Both the position numbers and the translations under genes were made by a program. From assembly GCA_003529325.1 (NCBI GenBank), contig DPVW01000296.1, forward strand, positions 1 to 10,924: 10,924 bases of DNA, given 5' to 3'. This DNA is from Candidatus Latescibacterota bacterium. Its GTDB lineage: Bacteria; Latescibacterota; UBA2968; UBA8231. Below are positions 6,199 to 10,924 of this stretch, piece after piece. The stretch's first letter is position 1; each line of letters begins with the position of its first letter. Under the pieces are notes generated by a model, which saw nothing but the letters and a program-made list of their open reading frames with translations, made no database searches and had not been told where the DNA came from.

Positions 6199-7437
6199 CT
6201 AAGCCTCCTCCACCCAATCTACGGCATGCCAGAGAAGCCACCCACGCCAGCCATGAATCCCCGTCCACGACGCCAGCAGGATGACGAGTCCTGCCATAAA
6301 AAGAAATGACGTGGAGGGAATTATTGTCACTGCCGATCCGCGGCTGCCGCCCGATCCCGCGGACTCTCCCGCCTCTCCACCTTCACCAACCCCGACCGCC
6401 CCCTGCTCATCAGGAGGACGGTAGTCGGCTTGACGATCGGCATGCCGGTCAGCCATCTTGCCCGCCGCCTCGCGCAGAGGGGCAGCGGCAGTGGCGGCGG
6501 CCATGCCTCGTAGTGCTCTGGCCTCTTGCAGAACGAGTTCCTGGTGTGACGCCGGAAGTTGTCGCGTCCAGCTCTGCAGCGCCGTTTCGATGGCGAGATC
6601 CGTTTCCTCCTCGAGAGGGCTCGCCTGGCCCAGGGTATAACCGAGTCCGGAGAAGAACGCACCGTTATGGAAGCGCAGATGAACGTCCAACCGCTGGGCC
6701 CCTGCAGACAGACGGGTCGAAAGTTCGCGGCGACGCTCCTGCAGACCCACGAGGCGAGCGATGGATTCGTGGAATTCCATCTTCCGATCCTGCACCCGAG
6801 TCAGCATGGCTGTCTCGGGCGTCTGCCGGACCGCACGAGAGACATCGGCGGCAGAGAACTGAACCTGGAGGTCGACATTGCCAAACAGCTGCGAACCCCA
6901 CATGACCTGGGCCCCGGGCATATCGGGTTGTGTGTGAGCGTAGAAGATCTCCGTCGCTGCAGTGCCCTGTTGCGTTCCGGAGGCCACTTCCCAGCCTTGC
7001 CCCTCTGCCGTCGTCAGCACCGGTCTCAGCCCGGCACCATCCTCGACGTAGAGCCCCGCCATAAAGCCACTCTCCACACGATCCGTGTCCCAACACCTCG
7101 CCGTCAGCAGATTCTCCGACTGTAGATAGAGTTCGGGGATCTCAATTCGTGTCGGCGTCAGCCGTGTCTCACCCACAGGCGCGCCGTTGAGAAAGAGCTT
7201 GGCCTCGTCATCGGCCCAGATCAGCAATACGAGTCGCATGCCTTGTGGCAGGATGACGCCTGGCGTAATCGATGGATCCGCCAGGCGCGTCAGCCGTTCT
7301 GCGGAATAGAGTCGCACGAGGGTGTCGATCCTGGCGGCGACCTCGTTGTACTCCCGTCGCAGGGCAAGGGCGGCTGGCTGGGCCTCAAGCACCGCCACTG
7401 CAGCCAGCAGACTCAGCAGATGAACGAAAAGCCTCAG
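6199..7437 (-). CDS. Secreted protein with beta-sandwich-like domain and C-terminal membrane anchor (CTG start)
   Basis: I do not recognise a family. No ATG, GTG or TTG gives a full signal peptide: the GTG at 7398 cuts into it. A CTG at 7437 gives (M)RLFVHLLSLLAAVAVLEA before Gln20, a good signal peptide. This CTG overlaps the upstream stop as CTGA and has AGGA nine bases upstream. From there the protein has 412 residues. Residues 60-150 look like a galactose-binding/PA14-like sandwich (WADDEAKLFLNG, PVGETRL, RCWDTD, FMAGLYVEDG). A mostly helical, charged middle follows (about 215-335). Then comes a Pro/Gly/Ser-rich linker (GSGGSRGS). The end is a membrane helix at about 377-395 and a Trp-rich tail (WRGWLLWHAVDWVEEA). 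The bulk should be exported and the tail inserted in or just beyond the inner membrane. It precedes the ExbB-like gene by 7 bases and is a likely partner of that channel. Confidence 0.65.
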   Translation of the reverse strand: MRLFVHLLSLLAAVAVLEAQPAALALRREYNEVAARIDTLVRLYSAERLTRLADPSITPGVILPQGMRLVLLIWADDEAKLFLNGAPVGETRLTPTRIEIPELYLQSENLLTARCWDTDRVESGFMAGLYVEDGAGLRPVLTTAEGQGWEVASGTQQGTAATEIFYAHTQPDMPGAQVMWGSQLFGNVDLQVQFSAADVSRAVRQTPETAMLTRVQDRKMEFHESIARLVGLQERRRELSTRLSAGAQRLDVHLRFHNGAFFSGLGYTLGQASPLEEETDLAIETALQSWTRQLPASHQELVLQEARALRGMAAATAAAPLREAAGKMADRHADRQADYRPPDEQGAVGVGEGGEAGESAGSGGSRGSAVTIIPSTSFLFMAGLVILLASWTGIHGWRGWLLWHAVDWVEEA

Positions 7438-7790
7438 GGGACACCATCCTGGGCGCCACCGGTTGCGCCGCCGATCGGCACCTCGACCTTGGGGACCCGT
7501 TTGTTCATGTCGTTGTGTAGCACCTTGAGCTGGTCGATTCGATCCTCGATATCAACCTGCGCACTCACCGTTGGCGCCACAGAGGCTCGAACCCCCAGGT
7601 CCCCTATGTGGCGTTGCAGAGAAGCCAGCACCGATCGAGCTCTGACAGAATCGGCGAGATCCACGTAGGCCTGAAACAGCTTCACGTAGTCCTCTTGCTT
7701 GGCTCGATAGAAATCCATGCGCAACTGCAGAATGCGGATCCGCTCCTGCTCGTCGCTATCCTCAGGCTCCGGTGGTTCGGCAAGGGGCAC
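7434..7790 (-). pseudogene. 3' part of a frameshifted TPR-like/coiled-coil secreted protein
   Basis: This frame encodes the C-terminal half of the gene that starts at 8128. Taken alone it would begin at a GTG (7790) with no Shine-Dalgarno and no signal peptide. Its frame stays protein-like upstream of that GTG (RAAGIEVPVAPQP), as far as about 7828. Contents are a Pro/Glu-rich linker (PLAEPPEPED), a helical segment (RIRILQLRMDFYRAKQEDYVKLFQAYVDLADS), and a coiled-coil stretch (VDIEDRIDQLKVLHNDMNKR). The tail is Gly-rich (GGATGGAQDGVP). Restoring one base near 7826-7828 joins it to the upstream part: 695 bases from 8128 to 7434 plus one gives 232 codons, a 231-residue protein. The TGA at 7434-7436 overlaps the CTG start of the next gene, pointing to translational coupling. 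It could be a true mutation, a sequencing or assembly error, or much less likely a separate small gene. Confidence 0.7.
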
Positions 7791-8128
7791 CGGCTGCGGT
7801 GCGACGGGTACCTCGATTCCGGCTGCCCGTAATTCTGGGCCAGAGAATGCGCCAGAAATACCCAGACTTCCGCCTTGTAACGAAATTGTCGAACCGAAAG
7901 TTCGAAGCGCTGCGATGCCTCCGCATACTCCCCGGGCAGATAGGACAGGCGTCTGTCGACACCGAAACTCAGACCAACTCCCGATTCGATATAGACACCC
8001 TCGTTGAACAGGACGGACTCCGGGATGCGTAGCCGCTCATTCAGAAATTCGATCCCCGGCACCCGCTCCTGGGCTCCCGAAGCCATGAGCGAGCACAACG
8101 TGAGGAGTAAAATCGAGAAGCAGATCAT
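7682..8128 (-). pseudogene. 5' part of the same gene: signal peptide and TPR-like motif, then out of frame
   Basis: From ATG at 8128 the product starts with a hydrophobic signal sequence (MICFSILLLTLCSLMASGA) and probable cleavage before Gln20. Residues about 62-95 (LPGEYAEASQRFELSVRQFRYKAEVWVFLAHSL) look like a tetratricopeptide-type helical hairpin, usually a protein-binding surface. Sense ends at AHSLAQNYG (about residue 101). From there to the stop at 7682 the reading is Ser/Arg/His-rich with no structure, typical of the wrong frame, and it overlaps the helical 3' part read in the other frame. The start is not fixed by a clear Shine-Dalgarno. A GTG at 8161 would add SVGFDADRYR, giving the signal peptide a basic n-region, but AAGGAG (8163-8168) lies only one base before it. 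The gap to the SDR stop is 41 bases from 8128. In its intact form the protein should be periplasmic or secreted. Confidence 0.65.
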
Positions 8129-8169
8129 ACGGTATCTATCGGCATCGAAGCCGACGGACACGCTCCTTG

Positions 8170-8940
8170 CTAGAAGTTCGCTTTTGCCTGACCACCATCG
8201 ACATTCAGACAGGCGCCAAGCACCCAGCTCGCCTTTGGTGAGGCGAGAAAAGCAACCGCGGCGGCGACCTCCTCGGGTGTGCCAAAGCGGCCGCCGGGGA
8301 TGTTGTCCTCGACAAATTTGGCCATGGCTTCCGGATCGGCCTGCTGCCGACGCTCCCAGCTGCCCCCGGGGAAGATGATCGAGCCCGGAGCGACGCTGTT
8401 GACCCGCACCCCCTTTTTTGCGGCTTCGATGGCGAGATTTGATGTCATGCTGATCATGGCACTCTTGGCGGCATTGTAACTGATGGGACCACCATTTTCG
8501 CGGCCAAAGATACTGGACACATTGACGATACTGCCCCCGCCTGCCTCGAGGGCGGAGAAGGCGGCTCGGGAGACGCGCACGGCAGAGAAGAAACTCAGAT
8601 CGAAAACATGCAACCATTCCTCGTCGGTGATCTCGGCAAAGGGGGTCCAGACGGAACCGCCCACATTGTTGACCAGCACGTGAATCTGCTCGCCAAAGCG
8701 GGCCTTGGCGGTGGCGACAAATCGTTCAGCGCCTGCCGACGCCGTTATATCACCAACATAGCTCTCTACCTCGACACCCAGGCCCCGAATCTGTTCCGCC
8801 GCTGCCTCCAAGGTAGTTGCCGTGCGGCCACAGATGCTCAGGTTCATGCCTTCGGCTGCCAGTGCCAGCGCGATACGGTTGCCGATGCCACGACTGGCGC
8901 CGGTCACCAGCGCCACCTTGCCATTCAATCCGAGGTCCAC
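8170..8940 (-). CDS. SDR-family oxidoreductase (3-oxoacyl-ACP-reductase-like)
   Basis: The 256-residue protein is a classical short-chain dehydrogenase/reductase, a cytosolic NAD(P)-dependent enzyme acting on an alcohol or ketone. It has the cofactor motif TGASRGIG (13-20), GR at 38-39, GDIT (63-66), NNVGG (91-95), catalytic Ser142/Ser143 in NVSS, and YNAAK with Tyr155 and Lys159. The C-terminal NVDGG is also typical. Arg39 after the second strand suggests NADP(H). The Asn of the Asn-Ser-Tyr-Lys tetrad appears to be Ser116 (FDLSFFSAVR, where relatives usually have FxLNxFSAVR), an unusual but not necessarily inactivating change. The substrate is unknown; a 3-oxoacyl-ACP reductase role cannot be told apart from sugar or steroid-like dehydrogenation here. 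The GTG start at 8940 is supported by AAGGAG at 8948-8953, seven bases upstream. It follows the antiporter gene by 34 bases in the same direction. Confidence 0.9.
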   Translation of the reverse strand: MDLGLNGKVALVTGASRGIGNRIALALAAEGMNLSICGRTATTLEAAAEQIRGLGVEVESYVGDITASAGAERFVATAKARFGEQIHVLVNNVGGSVWTPFAEITDEEWLHVFDLSFFSAVRVSRAAFSALEAGGGSIVNVSSIFGRENGGPISYNAAKSAMISMTSNLAIEAAKKGVRVNSVAPGSIIFPGGSWERRQQADPEAMAKFVEDNIPGGRFGTPEEVAAAVAFLASPKASWVLGACLNVDGGQAKANF

Positions 8941-8974
8941 GTTGTGTCTCCTTCAATAGGTTTGATACGAGCGA

Positions 8975-9991
8975 TCAAGTGTGCGACAGGGCACCAGGGT
9001 TGATGACGAGCAACGCCACGATGTAGATGATGCACATGGACAAGAGCACGTATCCTTTCCACGGCTCGAATCGGTGTCTGAAGCGCATCAGCCCGAGCAT
9101 GGTAAAGACGATGATGAGCATCGACGGAAACATGAAGTGTATGACGTCCTTGGGTACTGTCAGATCCTGCACCATCGCCGAGGCCCCGGCGATCCAGCAG
9201 ATATTCAGGATGTCGGCGCCGAGGATATTGCCCACCGCCAGGCCACCTTGCGACTTTCGTGCTGCCACCACACAGGTGGCGATTTCCGGGATCGACGTGC
9301 CCAGCGCGATGACGACGAGTGAGATGATGACATCCGATACCCCCGCTGCGGCGGCTACTGCTGGTGCAGCCTTGACGATGGCCTCGCTGCTGAGAAGCAC
9401 ACCGAGCAGACCGATGCCGAGCAAACCCATCGTCTGCGCCCACGACCTCGGTTCTGTGTCAAAATCGACCTCTTCGGTCATGACGGGGTGGCCACGCCGC
9501 TGTTCGCAGTAAGCGTACCCAAGATAAGCGAAGAACCCGCACACCAGCACTGCACCTTCACCCCGAGAGAGCGTGCCGTCGGCACACATCCAGTAGGCAC
9601 CGACATGGGCGCAGATGAGAAAGAGTGCCGCCGACCGCAGGATGATGCGATCGATGATGACGACCACCGGCGACAACATTGCCACCAGTGGCAGGGCGAT
9701 GCCGTCGTCGTAGATGACGGAACCCACCGCGTTGCCCAGGGCGATCTCCGCATTTCCACTCAGGGCTGCCCGCACCGAAACGGCCAGTTCCGGTGCCGTC
9801 GTGCCGATGCTGACGATGACGATACCGATGAGAATCGGCGGCAATCGCAGCCTGCGCGCCAGATCGGCGGCGCCATCGACCATCCAGTCAGCGCACTTCA
9901 CCAGCAGTGCGAAGGCGACCAGCAACAGGATCAGCGCGCCACCAACGCCCTGAGAGACGAGCCAATCCATCTGGGCAACAAGCCATGCCAT
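8975..9991 (-). CDS. CaCA-family Na+/Ca2+ antiporter-like membrane protein
   Basis: The 338-residue protein is hydrophobic throughout, with about ten membrane segments. It carries both internal alpha-repeats of the Ca2+:cation antiporter superfamily (YrbG-like). The first is SIGTTAPELAVS at 61-72 with GNAVGSVIYDDG at 86-97. The second is ALGTSIPEIAT at 229-239 with GNILGADILN at 254-263. The acidic residues of the two repeats (E68, E236) are kept, as expected for cation binding in the inner membrane. The usual GSN of the motif reads GSV in repeat 1 and GAD in repeat 2, so ion preference may differ from classic Na+/Ca2+ exchange. A charged loop (EEVDFDTEPRSW, about 173-184) separates the two halves. 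The ATG at 9991 has no strong Shine-Dalgarno; an in-frame ATG seven codons later is an alternative. The amidohydrolase stop lies 13 bases upstream and the SDR 34 bases downstream, consistent with one operon. Confidence 0.85.
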   Translation of the reverse strand: MAWLVAQMDWLVSQGVGGALILLLVAFALLVKCADWMVDGAADLARRLRLPPILIGIVIVSIGTTAPELAVSVRAALSGNAEIALGNAVGSVIYDDGIALPLVAMLSPVVVIIDRIILRSAALFLICAHVGAYWMCADGTLSRGEGAVLVCGFFAYLGYAYCEQRRGHPVMTEEVDFDTEPRSWAQTMGLLGIGLLGVLLSSEAIVKAAPAVAAAAGVSDVIISLVVIALGTSIPEIATCVVAARKSQGGLAVGNILGADILNICWIAGASAMVQDLTVPKDVIHFMFPSMLIIVFTMLGLMRFRHRFEPWKGYVLLSMCIIYIVALLVINPGALSHT

Positions 9992-10004
9992 AAGTTACAT
10001 GCGC

Positions 10005-10871
10005 CTAGTCGAGGTAACTATCCAGCAGGCGGCTGGCATTTTTGCAGGTGATGCGGGCGAATACGTCTTCCGGCAGCTGCAGTTGAGTGAGGTGGTCCAT
10101 GAGGCGGCTGTCGAAGTAGTCGCGTCCAAAGAGTAGGCGTGCGGAAAACTCGATCAGAAAATCACGGCCAAAGTCGCGATCACGGGCAATTGCGCGCAAT
10201 CCAGAACCAGCCGACAGATCGGCATAGAGATTGGGATAGGTTCGCAACATCTCTGACACCCGGCCACCAGGTAGTACCGAGCCTTCAGGATAGGCTTCGG
10301 TGCGATGACGATCGTCAGCCGAGATGTGGGCCCAGAAGCCGGGGGCATGCCCGATGAAGACGGTTTCCGGGCATGCGGTGACGGCTCGCTCGAAGGCGTC
10401 GAGACTGCCCCCATACCAGTAGTGCGGACGTGGGTAGCGGCCGCTGCCGTGGGCGATGGGATAGTCGAGATGAATCGTGATGGGTAGACGCATTTCACCG
10501 CAGGCATGATACAGATCGAGTGCATCCGGGTCATCGAATGTCACACGCGCCTTCAACTCGCTCGCAAGTCGAACGCCGTGAATCTCCACCGCCGCCCGCA
10601 GACGATCGATGGCGTCCGGGCGCTTGGGATGCGGCATGTAACCAAGGACGAAACGATCGGGCGCCTGGCGCCCCACTTCGAGCACATCCGCCAGGGGGAT
10701 TCCCACACCCGTCGGCGGCAGCACATTGTGGTAGGATGGCGAGTACTCATCCTCAGGGACCTCCCACGAGAACAGCCAGGTCTGGTCGATCCCATGTTCG
10801 TCCATGTTGGCCAGGATACGCCGGGCGTCGTGGCCATGCCAGTTTGGATGGTTGTGTGCGTCGATGATCAT
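10005..10871 (-). CDS. Amidohydrolase-2 family metal-dependent hydrolase
   Basis: The 288-residue protein has the TIM-barrel layout of COG2159 (amidohydrolase 2), soluble enzymes that include decarboxylases such as ACMSD and gamma-resorcylate decarboxylase, lactonases and other hydrolases. A full set of metal/catalytic residues is visible in order: H6-x-H8 in DAHNH, H134 in ITIHLD, H175 in IGHAPG, and D251 in LFGRD near the last strand. ADLSAGSGLRAI (217-228) before the final Asp is typical of the group. Reaction and substrate cannot be fixed. The insertion around 178-204 (FWAHISADDRHR to VLPGG) may shape the active site. ATG at 10871 begins directly with MIIDAHNH, as usual for the family; no clear Shine-Dalgarno is present. 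It is the first minus-strand gene seen, so the operon promoter is either in the last 53 bases or beyond the window. Confidence 0.85.
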   Translation of the reverse strand: MIIDAHNHPNWHGHDARRILANMDEHGIDQTWLFSWEVPEDEYSPSYHNVLPPTGVGIPLADVLEVGRQAPDRFVLGYMPHPKRPDAIDRLRAAVEIHGVRLASELKARVTFDDPDALDLYHACGEMRLPITIHLDYPIAHGSGRYPRPHYWYGGSLDAFERAVTACPETVFIGHAPGFWAHISADDRHRTEAYPEGSVLPGGRVSEMLRTYPNLYADLSAGSGLRAIARDRDFGRDFLIEFSARLLFGRDYFDSRLMDHLTQLQLPEDVFARITCKNASRLLDSYLD

Positions 10872-10924
10872 ATTCGCGGCACGAACCTATCCCGGAGGGG
10901 AAAAAGTGTCAAGAAAGCACGATG

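Noticed and set aside
6306..7125. Two long + strand open frames opposite the anchored secreted protein
   Set aside because: The products are Pro/Arg-rich and without motifs, while the minus strand carries a consistent signal peptide, domain and membrane anchor.
7790..7850. Programmed -1 frameshifting in the TPR-like gene
   Set aside because: No slippery heptamer in the right phase and no strong downstream hairpin was seen; a lost base in a GGG run explains it more simply.
8128..8617. Upstream extension of the TPR-like frame across the SDR gene
   Set aside because: The extension is Arg/Gly/His-rich shadow of the SDR; sense begins with the signal peptide at 8128 (or 8161).

Overview
The window looks like a fragment of a Gram-negative bacterial chromosome with fairly high GC (roughly 60% by eye) and short gaps between genes. 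An outer membrane is suggested by a probable lipoprotein and by an ExbB/ExbD-like pair. The mix of a GH2/GH42-like glycosidase, a creatininase-family hydrolase, an MDR dehydrogenase, an SDR and an amidohydrolase, next to envelope genes of unknown role, resembles uncultured FCB/PVC-type lineages such as Latescibacterota or Poribacteria. That placement is an impression and rests on no marker gene. No rRNA, tRNA, CRISPR, transposase or phage gene was seen.

Layout. Positions 1-56 are a perfect 24-bp inverted repeat at the window edge; its right arm is coding, so the left arm is probably a fold-back artefact. Up to 2017 on the + strand lie the C-terminal part of a large glycoside-hydrolase-like protein and, overlapping it by ATGA, a creatininase-family metallohydrolase. 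An MDR dehydrogenase (2035-3075, -) converges on them. From 3169 to 4907 (+) are two coiled-coil envelope proteins: one with two membrane segments, one a probable lipoprotein. A perfect 16-bp hairpin (4945-4981) separates them from a long minus-strand run.

The minus-strand run, in order of transcription from 10871 to 4993, is: amidohydrolase, CaCA-type cation antiporter, SDR oxidoreductase, then four envelope genes. The four are a secreted TPR-like/coiled-coil protein broken by an apparent -1 frameshift (7434-8128), a secreted protein with a beta-sandwich-like domain and a C-terminal membrane anchor (6199-7437, apparently starting at CTG inside a CTGA overlap), an ExbB/TolQ/MotA-like channel protein with two extra membrane segments (5424-6191), and a small ExbD/TolR-like protein (4993-5409) lacking the usual membrane aspartate. 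Gaps of 7-41 bases and one overlap suggest a single transcript.

The most interesting part is 4993-8128: a compact module that looks like a divergent ion-driven envelope motor with two dedicated secreted partners I cannot assign to a known Tol, Ton, Mot or Agl system. The metabolic genes on either side look like ordinary carbohydrate or small-molecule catabolism.
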